A stretch of DNA of 37,881 nucleotides, from the NCBI GenBank assembly GCA_964371865.1, contig CAYJOR010000025.1:1-37881 (forward strand), in the 5' to 3' direction. The stretch is from CAYJAZ01 sp964371865. Lineage in GTDB: Bacteria > Desulfobacterota > Desulfovibrionia > Desulfovibrionales > Desulfovibrionaceae. The notes under the pieces are model-generated. The model saw only the letters and a list, made by a program, of their open reading frames with translations. It had not been told where the DNA came from and searched no databases. Below, in pieces: positions 15,115 through 24,398 of the stretch. A program made the translations under genes and the position numbers. Positions within the stretch are counted from its first letter, which is position 1. Each line of letters begins with the position of its first letter.

Positions 15115-15168
15115 AGCCTTTCGCAATTCAAATATTGCTTTTATTTACACAAGAAGGGGGTGATTTTA

Positions 15169-15372
15169 ATGCCGGGAGTATTTCTAACAGAAGACGAATA
15201 CAATTTTGATATTGCCCTTCGCCGTTTTAAAAAGCAAGTAGAAAAAGCTGGTGTTCTTTCAGAAATGAAAAAACGTCAACACTACGAAAAACCAAGCGTA
15301 ATGCGCAAAAAGAAAAAAGCTGCTGCTCGCAAACGCTTACTTAAAAAGATGCGTAAAAGCAACCAAGCTTAA
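15169..15372 (+). CDS. rpsU: 30S ribosomal protein S21
   Basis: 67 residues from the ATG at 15169, which has a strong AAGGGGGTGA ribosome site; the frame stays open upstream, but family length and the ribosome site fix this start. S21 joins the 30S platform near the anti-Shine-Dalgarno end and aids initiation. Visible are ALRRFKKQVEKAG and the very basic tail RKKKKAAARKRLLKKMRKS. As in the classic macromolecular synthesis operon it leads toward dnaG and rpoD, but here a hairpin and mutS2 lie in between. Confidence 0.95.
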   Translation: MPGVFLTEDEYNFDIALRRFKKQVEKAGVLSEMKKRQHYEKPSVMRKKKKAAARKRLLKKMRKSNQA

Positions 15373-15393
15373 TTCAGTATTCTAATTATCATG

Positions 15394-15429
15394 ACCCAGC
15401 CTCTCTTTATGTGCGGCTGGGTTATTTCT
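15394..15429 (+). terminator. Terminator or attenuator after rpsU
   Basis: ACCCAGCC (15394-15401) pairs exactly with GGCTGGGT (15415-15422), followed by TATTTCTT. It may make most transcripts stop after rpsU, with read-through into mutS2-dnaG-rpoD, giving far more S21 than primase or sigma. Confidence 0.65.
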
Positions 15430-15452
15430 TCATTTAAAACAAAGTAAATATT

Positions 15453-17810
15453 ATGCAACGTACATATAAAGCTCTTGAATTCGATAAGATACTCGAACGT
15501 TTTTCAAACTACTGCACTTCTCGTTCTGCGAAAGAGAAGGCACTTAGACTCAGCCCTTATCTATCACCTTATGGCAATGAAATAAATTCATTACGTTATA
15601 ACCAAGAACTTTTTTTCCAAGCTAGAAACTGGCTTAGCGAAACTCGTTACGCACTTACAACTTTTCCGGAATTAGAAGGAATTATATCCTATTTAAGCGG
15701 TTCGCATCCTTTTTTAGATGGTGAATCATTCTGGGCAATTAAAGAAACTCTTATACAACTAAAAAATGTGCTTGAATCAATCCTTGAAAAAGCAGAAAGA
15801 CATGCAACTCTGGCACATTTTGTTCAAGTAAAAGAATTTCCTATCGAAATATTTGACGACCTTTGTCGCTGTATTGGCGATGCTGGTCACATAAAAGATA
15901 CAGCCTCTCCTGCTCTCTTGTTAGTGAGAAATGAACTTAAAGGTCATAATCAAAACTGTATGAAAAAAGTCAAAGAAGCCGTGAATGAATATAATATTCT
16001 CCACTACTTACAAGACGATTACATTGCTCTTGATTCTGACAGATATGTACTACCTCTGAAAGCTAACTTTAAAGGTCGCATTCAAGGTATTATTCACCAC
16101 TATTCAAACACCGGCGAAACTGTTTTCTTTGAACCTTTATTTTTAGTTGAAATTAACAATAGAATTCAGGAACTTAAACAAGAAGAACGCGAAGAAGAAA
16201 GAAAAATCCTCCAACAGCTCACAAAGCTTTTAGTAGATAATCTTTCCGATTTAGAAAATGCTTGGGACTTACTTTTAGATATTGATATCCTACAAGCAAA
16301 AGTTGCACTTGCATCTGCTTACAATGGAACTTGTCTTGTTATGTCAGCTAATTCAGAGTTTAGTCTTCCTGAAGTGAAGCACCCTCTACTTGCGCTTGAG
16401 TGCCTTACCAATAAAAAACTTGCTGTTCGCCCACTCGATATTGAACTTCGCCAAGAACAAAAAGTTATGGTTATCACTGGTGGTAATGCCGGTGGTAAAA
16501 CCGTATGTTTAAAAACCGCAGGTCTTGTTGTATTGATGACTCTTGCCGGCCTTCCGGTTCCAGCTGAGCAAACTGCAACCCTACCTATTATTGAAAAAAT
16601 TCACGCTTTTATCGGTGATGAACAAAGCCTAGATGATCATGTATCTACTTTTACCGGTCAAATCCAACATCTTTCAAGGGCATGGTCTGACTTAGACGAC
16701 AAATCTTTGATTTTACTTGATGAATTTGGTGCAGGAACTGATCCGGCTCAAGGTGCTGCACTCGCTCAAGCGGTTATCGATGGAATTTTGGAAAAGCAAA
16801 GCTTTGCTTTTGCGGCAACACACTTTCCAGCTCTTAAAACATACGCTTTATCACATAATAATGTACGTGCGGCGTCAGTATTATTTGACAACTCAACAAA
16901 AAAACCTCTTTTTTCATTAGCCTATGATCAAGTTGGTGCAAGCATTGCCTTAGATGTTGCAAGAGAACATGGTCTACCTGATTCTATTCTAAAAAAAGCT
17001 GAACAATATCTTCTACTAGATGGCGAAGATATGACTAGAATTGTTGAAACTCTTAACACACTAGCAGTAGAACGTGAAAAAGAACTTGCCACTCTAAAAA
17101 AAGAGCAACAAAAAGCTCAAATTAAGAAAAAAGAAATGCAAGAAAAGTTCGAGAAAGAACGCCTTAAGCTAAATGAAGAAGTTCGTGAACTTTCACGTGA
17201 ACTCATGCTCGCTTGGAAAGAAGGTAAAAACACAGCAAAGCAGTCACTTAAAGAAATGGCTAAACTCCGTGCTAGCCTCACTCCAATTGACCTCGAACCA
17301 CAGCCTGAACTTTCAAAAGCAGATGCAGAAGACCATATCAAAGCTATCAAAGAACTTAAAACTGTGCTTTACCTTCCTTGGGATAAAAAAGCACAAGTTA
17401 TTGAAGTAGATGAAAAAAACAAAAAGGTTAAAATCGACCTTAATGGTGTTTCACTTTGGGCAAATGCAAAAGATATTTCAATTTCTCAAAAAAATGATGA
17501 AAAAAGATTTTCTTCAATCAAAACAAACAATTCCAATAAGCAAGAGCCACGTAAAAGCGAAGAACTTACAAGACAACGTCTTGACATTCGTGGAAAACGT
17601 GCTGACATTGCTATTAGTGAGTTGGAATCGTATCTTGATAAAGCATTATTAAACTCGACAGATATAGTTGAAATTGTGCATGGAAAAGGAACTGGAGCGC
17701 TTCGCAAAACTGTTCATGAATACTTGCGCACTTCTCCTATTATTACGCATCATGAGCGCGCAAATGAAGACCAAGGTGGCGACGGCATGACATTGGCATA
17801 CCTTAAATAG
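15453..17810 (+). CDS. mutS2: MutS2 (ribosome-rescue/recombination ATPase with Smr domain)
   Basis: 785 residues. Order: MutS core and clamp (1-320), ABC-type ATPase with Walker A G343-GNAGGK349-T350 and Walker B ending D423-E424 (LILLDEFGAGTD), a coiled-coil stretch rich in Lys/Glu (about 525-600), a KOW-like segment, and a C-terminal Smr nuclease domain from about residue 709 with LDIRG and HGKGTGALR. No mismatch-recognition domain I is present, which separates it from MutS. Family members split collided ribosomes or limit homologous recombination. Location between rpsU and dnaG is unusual. No clear ribosome site precedes the ATG. Confidence 0.92.
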   Translation: MQRTYKALEFDKILERFSNYCTSRSAKEKALRLSPYLSPYGNEINSLRYNQELFFQARNWLSETRYALTTFPELEGIISYLSGSHPFLDGESFWAIKETLIQLKNVLESILEKAERHATLAHFVQVKEFPIEIFDDLCRCIGDAGHIKDTASPALLLVRNELKGHNQNCMKKVKEAVNEYNILHYLQDDYIALDSDRYVLPLKANFKGRIQGIIHHYSNTGETVFFEPLFLVEINNRIQELKQEEREEERKILQQLTKLLVDNLSDLENAWDLLLDIDILQAKVALASAYNGTCLVMSANSEFSLPEVKHPLLALECLTNKKLAVRPLDIELRQEQKVMVITGGNAGGKTVCLKTAGLVVLMTLAGLPVPAEQTATLPIIEKIHAFIGDEQSLDDHVSTFTGQIQHLSRAWSDLDDKSLILLDEFGAGTDPAQGAALAQAVIDGILEKQSFAFAATHFPALKTYALSHNNVRAASVLFDNSTKKPLFSLAYDQVGASIALDVAREHGLPDSILKKAEQYLLLDGEDMTRIVETLNTLAVEREKELATLKKEQQKAQIKKKEMQEKFEKERLKLNEEVRELSRELMLAWKEGKNTAKQSLKEMAKLRASLTPIDLEPQPELSKADAEDHIKAIKELKTVLYLPWDKKAQVIEVDEKNKKVKIDLNGVSLWANAKDISISQKNDEKRFSSIKTNNSNKQEPRKSEELTRQRLDIRGKRADIAISELESYLDKALLNSTDIVEIVHGKGTGALRKTVHEYLRTSPIITHHERANEDQGGDGMTLAYLK

Positions 17811-17828
17811 TAGAGGCTACTTTATTTT

Positions 17829-19661
17829 ATGAAGAGCAGTGAAGCCATAAACTTTATAAAATCTAGAATAAGTATAGCGGATTATATACGTCGCTATATT
17901 GAGTTGCGCCATTTGGGCAATAGATTAATGGCACCTTGCCCTTTTCATCAAGAAACAAAACCGTCTTTTAGTATTAACGAAGAATTAGGTTCATTTTATT
18001 GTTTTGGCTGTCAAGCAGCCGGAGATATTTTTGAATTCTCAATGCGTATAAATGGTTATGATTTTAAAGAAGCACTCGAAACTTTTGCAGACGAACTCGG
18101 TGTTTCACTCACCAACTCAAAATCGACTCAAGAAGATAAAATTGCGCAACAGAAAAGATTTCAAAAGAGAAATGCTTTAAAAATTCATCAGTTAGCAATG
18201 CAACATTTTCACTCAAATCTAAAAAGAAAAGAAGCTGAAAATTGTCTTCGATATATTAAAGAACGTGATTTATCACCACAAATCATTGAACAATTCTCTA
18301 TAGGCTATAGCCTTGATTCATGGCAAGATTTAGCCACACAAATTTCTAAAGGCGGCTACCACGATAGCGATGCCATTCTTAGTGGTCTACTATCACAAAG
18401 TAAAACATCTTCAAGAGCTTACGATAGATTCAGAGATAGATTAATGTTTCCAATTTATTCACTAACCGGACAAATTGTTGCTTTTGGTGGACGAATTTTA
18501 CCTGAAGACCCTAACAATCCTAAACCTTTAGATGAAAATGGCGAAAAACGCGAAGAAGCAAAATATATAAACTCTTCCGACACGCTCATCTATAAAAAAG
18601 GTGAACATTTATACGGACTATATCAAGCTCGTAAAGCTATGAGCCTAAAACATTCTGCTATGCTTACAGAAGGTTATATGGATGTTCTTACTTTGCATCA
18701 ATTTGGTTTTGATAATGCAATAGGTGTTCTAGGAACCGCTCTTACAGATTTACAAGTTAAACGTATTTCCGGATTTTGCAATAAAGTTGAGCTACTTTTT
18801 GATGGAGACCGAGCTGGCAGACAAGCCGCTTTTCGTTCTGCACAAATGCTTCTTATTGCTGGGCTTGAGTGCAAGGTTGTTCTTTTTCCTGAAAAAGAGG
18901 ATATTGACAGCCTTCTGCGTCAAGAAAACGGACTCAACATTTTCACCACTCTTCGCGAAAAAGCCGAAGACGGTTTACAATATTTAATCCGCTCCAAAAG
19001 AGAAAGTTCTCTTCTTGAGGCGATTACATGGGCAAAAGAATTTTTGCAAGCAGTGCAAGTACCTGAAATTATATCTCGTTATGCAAGTATCATAGCAAAC
19101 GAACTAGGAATAGACGAAGCCGAAATTCGTCATCAGGTTGTACGTAAAGCAGCGCTTTCACAAAATTCTTATGCACAAAACGGTCAGAATTCTGTTTTCT
19201 CTAATCAATCGGAAGTTGATATGGGAGAAAGAAATTCTGTTAGAATTCAAAATAAAGATACGCAAAGAGATAGATTAATTCTTACTTTTGCAGTGCGTTA
19301 TCCGCAAAGTATCTCTAAACTTCAGTTCATAGGTGCCGATATGCTTTTAAAGTCGGACTTTGCACTCGATTTTTGGAATGCTTTGACAAACAACACACCA
19401 GAAACTGTCTTTAACTTTTTGAATTCTCAGCAAAAAAAGTTCTGGATTTTGTGTAGAGAGGGTGAAGCCCCTCCCTGTACAGATGAACGAGGTGAATTTT
19501 TTGCAATCAAGAAGCTTGTGCAAGATTATCAAGCGCATGCACAAAAACAGTCTATAACAGCAGCACTAAGGCAGGGGAAAACAGACATAGAAACTCAAAA
19601 TGAGTACCTAACGGCTCTAAGTGAGGAAGCAAACGCCCTTCACGCCACGCAAAATGACTGA
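17829..19661 (+). CDS. dnaG: DNA primase DnaG
   Basis: 610 residues. It makes RNA primers for the replication fork with the DnaB helicase. The zinc-binding domain has C37, H40, C58 and C61 (CPFH...CFGC). The Toprim core shows E281-GYMDV and D325-GDRAG, the metal-binding acidic residues. The C-terminal 200 residues are the less conserved helicase-binding part. It begins 18 bases after mutS2, so one transcript is likely, with rpoD 68 bases downstream. Confidence 0.95.
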   Translation: MKSSEAINFIKSRISIADYIRRYIELRHLGNRLMAPCPFHQETKPSFSINEELGSFYCFGCQAAGDIFEFSMRINGYDFKEALETFADELGVSLTNSKSTQEDKIAQQKRFQKRNALKIHQLAMQHFHSNLKRKEAENCLRYIKERDLSPQIIEQFSIGYSLDSWQDLATQISKGGYHDSDAILSGLLSQSKTSSRAYDRFRDRLMFPIYSLTGQIVAFGGRILPEDPNNPKPLDENGEKREEAKYINSSDTLIYKKGEHLYGLYQARKAMSLKHSAMLTEGYMDVLTLHQFGFDNAIGVLGTALTDLQVKRISGFCNKVELLFDGDRAGRQAAFRSAQMLLIAGLECKVVLFPEKEDIDSLLRQENGLNIFTTLREKAEDGLQYLIRSKRESSLLEAITWAKEFLQAVQVPEIISRYASIIANELGIDEAEIRHQVVRKAALSQNSYAQNGQNSVFSNQSEVDMGERNSVRIQNKDTQRDRLILTFAVRYPQSISKLQFIGADMLLKSDFALDFWNALTNNTPETVFNFLNSQQKKFWILCREGEAPPCTDERGEFFAIKKLVQDYQAHAQKQSITAALRQGKTDIETQNEYLTALSEEANALHATQND

Positions 19662-19664
19662 TTG

Positions 19665-19682
19665 TAATTATTATAATAATTA
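19665..19682. promoter_or_regulatory. AT-only palindrome upstream of rpoD
   Basis: TAATTATTA and TAATAATTA form a perfect 18-base palindrome containing TATAAT (19672-19677). No good -35 lies upstream. It could be an operator, an extra rpoD promoter, or simple AT-rich spacing. Confidence 0.3.
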
Positions 19683-19729
19683 GACTAAAAAAATACTAAC
19701 ATTTTTAGGATTTCCGTTAAGGAGGAAAA

Positions 19730-21550
19730 GTGAATAACCACCTTAAAGAATTAGCGCCTATCAAACAGTTGATAAGCAAAGGCAAATCAGCAGGCTATCT
19801 TACATTCGACGAAATTACCAAATCTCTTCCCGCTGAACTTGCCACCGCTGAAAACGCAGAAGATATAATCAGTCTTTTCGAACAGATGGATATACCTATC
19901 GTTGATACTGAGAAAGAAGGAAAAAGCATCGCTGCAAGCTTTGCAGAACCTGATTTAAACTCTGATATGAATATCGAGCTTGAAATTGAAATGGAAATAA
20001 TGGACGATGATGATGTTATCGAACCAGCTGAAGTTATTCCAGAAGAAAGCACTGACTTTGTTGCTCGTAATACCGATCCAGTGCGTATGTACCTTCGTGA
20101 AATGGGCGCAGTTCCATTGCTCGATAGAGACGGCGAAGTTGTAATCGCAAAAAAAATTGAAACAGGTGAACAAGACGTTTTATTCGCTCTTATCGAAGTA
20201 CCTGTTGCTGTTGAAGAAATTATTAACGTTGGCGAAGATTTAAAGCTCAACCGCATTAAACTTAAAGATGTTGTAAAAACTATTGAAGAAGATGATCCGA
20301 GTGAAGATGAAATTTCACAACGTACTAGAGTCATTAATCTTTTAGAAGAAATCCGTCAGCTTTTCAAAAAGAAAAGAAAAGTTTATGCTAAACTTGACGC
20401 TTGCAATACTCTTGATAAAAAAGTATCGCATATTCAAAAAGAAATACTTGTTTATAAAGAAGAAATTGTAAACAGACTCTTAGACATCAAACTTGAAAAA
20501 ACACTTATTGATAGAGTTGTAGAAACTGTTGAAGATTATGTACGTCAAATGCACAACTGCCGTCGTGATCTTAACGCATACATCGAAGCTACCGGAAAAA
20601 CTCAACAAGAAGTGGAAAACATTTTCAAAGGTGTAGACACTCGAGAAATTTCACCTAAAGACGGAGCAAGCTCATTAAACTTTTCTATTGATGAATTTTT
20701 CTCATATAAAGAAATGATTATTGGTAAAATCGAAATTCTTGCTCGCCTTGAAGAAAAATGTTCCCACTCAGTGAATGACCTAGAAGAAATTGTTTGGCGT
20801 GTAAAAAAAGCTTCAATTTCAGCTATGCGCGCAAAACAAGAACTCATTCGTTCAAACTTGCGTCTTGTAGTTTCGATCGCAAAAAAATACACAAACCGTG
20901 GTTTACAGTTCCTTGATCTTATTCAAGAAGGAAACATTGGTTTGATGAAAGCTGTTGATAAATTTGAATATCAACGTGGTTATAAGTTCTCAACTTATGC
21001 GACTTGGTGGATTCGTCAAGCAATTACTCGTGCAATCGCCGATCAAGCTCGTACTATTCGTATTCCTGTGCATATGATTGAAACTATTAACAAACTTATC
21101 CGTACTTCACGTTACCTTGTGCAAGAACTTGGACGTGATCCAACTCCTGAAGAAATTGCAGAACGTATGGACTATCCTGTTGATAAAGTTAAGAAAGTAC
21201 TTAAAATTGCTAAAGAACCAATCTCACTTGAAACTCCAATCGGTGATGAAGAAGATTCTTCACTTGGCGATTTCATCGAAGATAAAAAAGCTGTTGCTCC
21301 TGCGGAAGAAGTTGTAAACTCTAAACTTTCTGAACAGATAGCATCAGTCCTTGCTGACCTTACTCCACGTGAAGAGCAAGTTCTTCGCAAGCGTTTTGGT
21401 ATCGGCGAAAAATCGGATCATACACTTGAAGAAGTTGGTAAACTTTTCAACGTTACCCGTGAACGTATTCGTCAGATTGAGGCAAAAGCTCTAAGAAAGC
21501 TACGCCACCCTGTACGTAGTCAGGCACTTAAAAGCTATCACGATAACTAG
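19730..21550 (+). CDS. rpoD: Primary sigma factor RpoD (sigma-70)
   Basis: 606 residues, starting at GTG behind a strong AAGGAGG site. Region 1.1 is acidic, region 1.2 begins at DPVRMYLREMG, and a long non-conserved segment follows. Region 2 is typical (NLRLVVSIAKKYTNRGLQFLDLIQEG in two joined motifs, YKFSTYATWWIRQAI), then region 3 and region 4 with LTPREEQVLRKRFG and the helix-turn-helix VTRERIRQIEAKAL. It directs housekeeping transcription, so the consensus-like boxes called elsewhere in this window are its likely targets. It ends the rpsU-mutS2-dnaG-rpoD cluster. Confidence 0.96.
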   Translation: MNNHLKELAPIKQLISKGKSAGYLTFDEITKSLPAELATAENAEDIISLFEQMDIPIVDTEKEGKSIAASFAEPDLNSDMNIELEIEMEIMDDDDVIEPAEVIPEESTDFVARNTDPVRMYLREMGAVPLLDRDGEVVIAKKIETGEQDVLFALIEVPVAVEEIINVGEDLKLNRIKLKDVVKTIEEDDPSEDEISQRTRVINLLEEIRQLFKKKRKVYAKLDACNTLDKKVSHIQKEILVYKEEIVNRLLDIKLEKTLIDRVVETVEDYVRQMHNCRRDLNAYIEATGKTQQEVENIFKGVDTREISPKDGASSLNFSIDEFFSYKEMIIGKIEILARLEEKCSHSVNDLEEIVWRVKKASISAMRAKQELIRSNLRLVVSIAKKYTNRGLQFLDLIQEGNIGLMKAVDKFEYQRGYKFSTYATWWIRQAITRAIADQARTIRIPVHMIETINKLIRTSRYLVQELGRDPTPEEIAERMDYPVDKVKKVLKIAKEPISLETPIGDEEDSSLGDFIEDKKAVAPAEEVVNSKLSEQIASVLADLTPREEQVLRKRFGIGEKSDHTLEEVGKLFNVTRERIRQIEAKALRKLRHPVRSQALKSYHDN

Positions 21551-21642
21551 GATTTTTTTCGAGAGAGGGGGAAACCCTACTTTTTTGAAGTAAGTTTTCC
21601 TCTTCCCTCGAGCTCTCTCCCTCTTCCTTACAAACAATTGTG
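21551..21642 (+). repeat. Dispersed hairpin element, copy B
   Basis: It begins directly after the rpoD stop. Its start, GGATTTTTTTCGAGAGAGGG, matches copy C read on the minus strand, and from 21569 on it matches copy A to the ACAATTGTG end. GGAAAC and GTTTTCC enclose a smaller stem, TACTT with AAGTA, where copy A has CGTTTTTTT with AAAAAAACG, so the hairpin is kept although the bases differ. It could end or stabilise the rpoD message. Confidence 0.6.
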
Positions 21643-21717
21643 GTAAATTAAAACAAGCTCTTTATTATCTGTCTGAAAGTATTTCAAATTAAATTAATTA
21701 CTTTGTTTTGACAGCAG

Positions 21718-21746
21718 AAGAGATTTTTTGAAAAATCTCATCTCTT
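21718..21746 (+). other. Alternative hairpins before mnmG
   Basis: GAGATTTTT (21720-21728) can pair with AAAAATCTC (21731-21739), or AAGAGAT (21718-21724) with ATCTCTT (21740-21746). The first would have a very short loop. It may be a weak terminator or a switch; the evidence is structural only. Confidence 0.3.
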
Positions 21747-21797
21747 AGTTTTATTTAGTTGTTTACCGCTCTTAAAAAACCTAAAAAAAATAATAGT

Positions 21798-23672
21798 ATG
21801 TGTAAATTTGATTGTATAATAGTTGGTGGTGGACACGCCGGTTGTGAAGCGGCAATGGCGATGGCACGTTTAGGTCATCAAACTTTGCTAATAAGCTCAA
21901 ACCTTGATAGACTTGGTCATCTTTCCTGTAACCCTGCTATTGGCGGACTTGCCAAGGGCCATCTTGTGCGTGAAATTGATGCGCTTGGTGGTGAAATGGG
22001 AAAATGGGCTAATCAATCTGGAATACAATTTCGCATACTTAATCAAAGTAAAGGAGCTGCGGTTCAAGGAACTAGAGCGCAAATTGATAGACGAAAATAT
22101 CTTCAAGTTGTGCAAGATACTCTTTTTGCACAAAAAAATCTTACCATTTGGCAGGATGTAGTCGATGATATTCTTGTAGATGAAAACTCTTCAACAAAAA
22201 AAGTTATCGGTTTACGTACAGCTCTTGGAAGAGAATTTTTCTCATCTAATATACTTTTAACGACAGGAACTTTCCTTCGTGGACTCATACATATTGGCCT
22301 AAAACATCAAGAAGGTGGACGCCTAGGCGATAGTTCAGCGAATAAACTTTCTGAATGCTTAACTAATCTTGGTATTGAAATTGGCAGACTCAAAACAGGA
22401 ACTACACCACGACTTTTAAAGTCTTCAATAAATTTCAGTGTCATGGAAGAACAAGGTAGCATGTACCCACTTCCGTCTTTTTCTTATGATACAAGCACAC
22501 AAAATATGCCTCAAGCATCATGTTATATTACTTGGACAAACGAAAGTACTCATGACATCATACGTTCTGGTATGGATAGGTCACCTATGTTCACGGGTAA
22601 AATTGAAGGAACTGGCGCTAGATATTGCCCTTCAATAGAAGATAAAGTACATAGATTCCCAGAAAAAATTCGCCACCAAATTTTTATTGAACCCGAAGGT
22701 TTTGACTGTCATGAATATTACGTAAATGGTATATCCACCTCACTTCCTCTTGATATTCAAATAGCTTTAATCAAAAGTATCAAAGGTTTAGAGAATGCTC
22801 ATATTTTGCGTCCCGGTTATGCAATAGAGTACGATTATGCAGATCCAATTCAACTTCATCATACTTTACAAAGTAAAAAAGTTGAAGGGCTTTGGTTTGC
22901 CGGTCAAATTAATGGAACTTCGGGCTATGAAGAAGCCGCTGCACAAGGGCTTTGGGCTGCACTTAACATTGATGCAATCCTATCTGATAAAGAACCTTTT
23001 ATCCTTCAACGATCAGAATCATATCTCGCTGTTTTAGTTGATGATTTAGTAACAAAAGGTACTAAAGAACCTTTTAGAATGTTTACATCAAGAGCTGAAT
23101 ATCGCCTTTTATTGCGAGAAAGTAATGCTGACTATAGACTTACTGATATTGGATTTAAACGTGGCTTAGTCACAAAAGAGCAATATCAACTTTTTATAAA
23201 AAAGCAAGAAGATATCACTAATCTTCTTAACTACTTAAAAGAAAACAAAGTAACTCCGAATGCAGAAACTCGCGCGTGGTTTGAAACTCTTAATGAAGCT
23301 GTTCCTTCAAAAGCTCTAACCCTTGCTGAATTACTTAAACGCCCTAACTTTACACTAGAATATCTGTATGAAAAACATCCTTCCATCACACAGTATTCGC
23401 AAGAAATCATGAGCGAAGTATGTACTATTATCAAATACAAGGGTTATTTGGTACGCCAACAAGAACAGGTAAAAAAATCAGCTTCAAGAGAAAATATAAA
23501 ACTACCTGATAGCTTAGATTATAATCAAGTACCAGGTTTAACTCGTGAAGTTATTGAAAAATTTATAAACTATAATCCTACAACTCTAGGGCAAGCATCT
23601 AGAATTTCTGGCATAACTCCTGCGGCTCTCGATTGTGTTGAAATCTATCTAAAAAAAATTGGCATACTCTAA
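21798..23672 (+). CDS. mnmG: tRNA uridine-5-carboxymethylaminomethyl modification enzyme MnmG (GidA)
   Basis: 624 residues from the ATG at 21798, which begins MCKFDCIIVGGGHAG as the family does; a TTG at 21759 would add 13 atypical residues. With MnmE and an FAD/folate cofactor it modifies wobble uridine 34 in several tRNAs. The FAD-binding GGGHAGCEAA is at residues 10-19, followed by SCNPAIGGLAKGH and the conserved FTSRAEYRL near residue 430. No mnmE is in the window. No ribosome site is evident before either start. It overlaps nothing, and the next gene begins 16 bases after its stop. Confidence 0.93.
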   Translation: MCKFDCIIVGGGHAGCEAAMAMARLGHQTLLISSNLDRLGHLSCNPAIGGLAKGHLVREIDALGGEMGKWANQSGIQFRILNQSKGAAVQGTRAQIDRRKYLQVVQDTLFAQKNLTIWQDVVDDILVDENSSTKKVIGLRTALGREFFSSNILLTTGTFLRGLIHIGLKHQEGGRLGDSSANKLSECLTNLGIEIGRLKTGTTPRLLKSSINFSVMEEQGSMYPLPSFSYDTSTQNMPQASCYITWTNESTHDIIRSGMDRSPMFTGKIEGTGARYCPSIEDKVHRFPEKIRHQIFIEPEGFDCHEYYVNGISTSLPLDIQIALIKSIKGLENAHILRPGYAIEYDYADPIQLHHTLQSKKVEGLWFAGQINGTSGYEEAAAQGLWAALNIDAILSDKEPFILQRSESYLAVLVDDLVTKGTKEPFRMFTSRAEYRLLLRESNADYRLTDIGFKRGLVTKEQYQLFIKKQEDITNLLNYLKENKVTPNAETRAWFETLNEAVPSKALTLAELLKRPNFTLEYLYEKHPSITQYSQEIMSEVCTIIKYKGYLVRQQEQVKKSASRENIKLPDSLDYNQVPGLTREVIEKFINYNPTTLGQASRISGITPAALDCVEIYLKKIGIL

Positions 23673-23688
23673 AATAAGTGAGACTGCA

Positions 23689-24315
23689 GTGAAAATTAAT
23701 CTAAAAGATATATTCATTTTTAGCATACTTTATGTTTTCGCAATTGTGTCATGGTACATAGTCTATGTTGAGCAAGTTTTTGACTTTTGGCTTGGAGCGG
23801 CGTCAACCATTTGGATTCTTGGCACTTTAAGTATGCATTATTATGGAACTCCTATCACTCAAAAAGATATAAATTTTAAAGCATTTACTATAGGAATAGT
23901 TTCTGCTGGTGTTTTATATCTTGCTTTTAGTCTTGGAAGTCAGATTTTGCCTATCATTTATTCTGGAGCTCAAGCTGATTTAGATGCGCTTGCAAACCTC
24001 AAAAATAATTCAAGTTTATTAATTGTATCTTCAGTATTATTCTTTGTTACAAGTCCATTTGAAGAAATTTTCTGGCGAGGGTATATACAAAAGCTTTTCG
24101 CCAATAAGTTTAATAGAGATATTGGAATAGTTCTTTCGGTTCTACTTTACACAGCAATTCAGATACCAACAGGGAATATTGTTTTAATTCTTTCTGCCTT
24201 AATTGCTGGCTTATACTGGTCAATTCTTTACGCTCTAACAAATAATTTATTTATAACAATAGTTTCTCATGCTTTTTGGGCGATAATTTCTTATATCCTC
24301 TTTCCAATAATTTAG
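23689..24315 (+). CDS. CPBP-family intramembrane protease
   Basis: 208 residues from GTG at 23689, with an AGTGAG-like ribosome site. Six or so hydrophobic segments mark an inner-membrane protein. The CPBP (ABI/Rce1-like) signature is present: E125-E126-IFW-R130 in SPFEEIFWRGY, then GLYWSILYALTNNL and an HAFWA histidine near the end. Members cleave prenylated or membrane peptides, or bacteriocins, and some give immunity; the substrate here is unknown. A terminator follows at once, so it ends the plus-strand run after mnmG. Confidence 0.82.
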   Translation: MKINLKDIFIFSILYVFAIVSWYIVYVEQVFDFWLGAASTIWILGTLSMHYYGTPITQKDINFKAFTIGIVSAGVLYLAFSLGSQILPIIYSGAQADLDALANLKNNSSLLIVSSVLFFVTSPFEEIFWRGYIQKLFANKFNRDIGIVLSVLLYTAIQIPTGNIVLILSALIAGLYWSILYALTNNLFITIVSHAFWAIISYILFPII

Positions 24316-24336
24316 ACTCATAATGTATAATAAAAT

Positions 24337-24373
24337 AAAAAAGTGCTCTCTCATAACAGTCGGCACTTTTTTT
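24337..24373. terminator. Bidirectional terminator between the CPBP gene and the EF-G gene
   Basis: AAAAAAGTGC (24337-24346) pairs with GCACTTTTTT (24363-24372), giving an A-run on one side and a T-run on the other, as expected between convergent genes. Confidence 0.8.
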
Positions 24374-24398
24374 ATTTAATTGAGTTTTGAATTCGTTA

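Noticed and set aside
15106..15168. 21-codon N-terminal extension of rpsU
   Set aside because: It overlaps the -10 box, while the ATG at 15169 has a strong ribosome site and the family N-terminus.
19795..20334. 179-codon open frame opposite rpoD
   Set aside because: It is rich in Ser, the complement of the Glu/Asp-rich sigma region 1, lies wholly inside rpoD and lacks a start signal.
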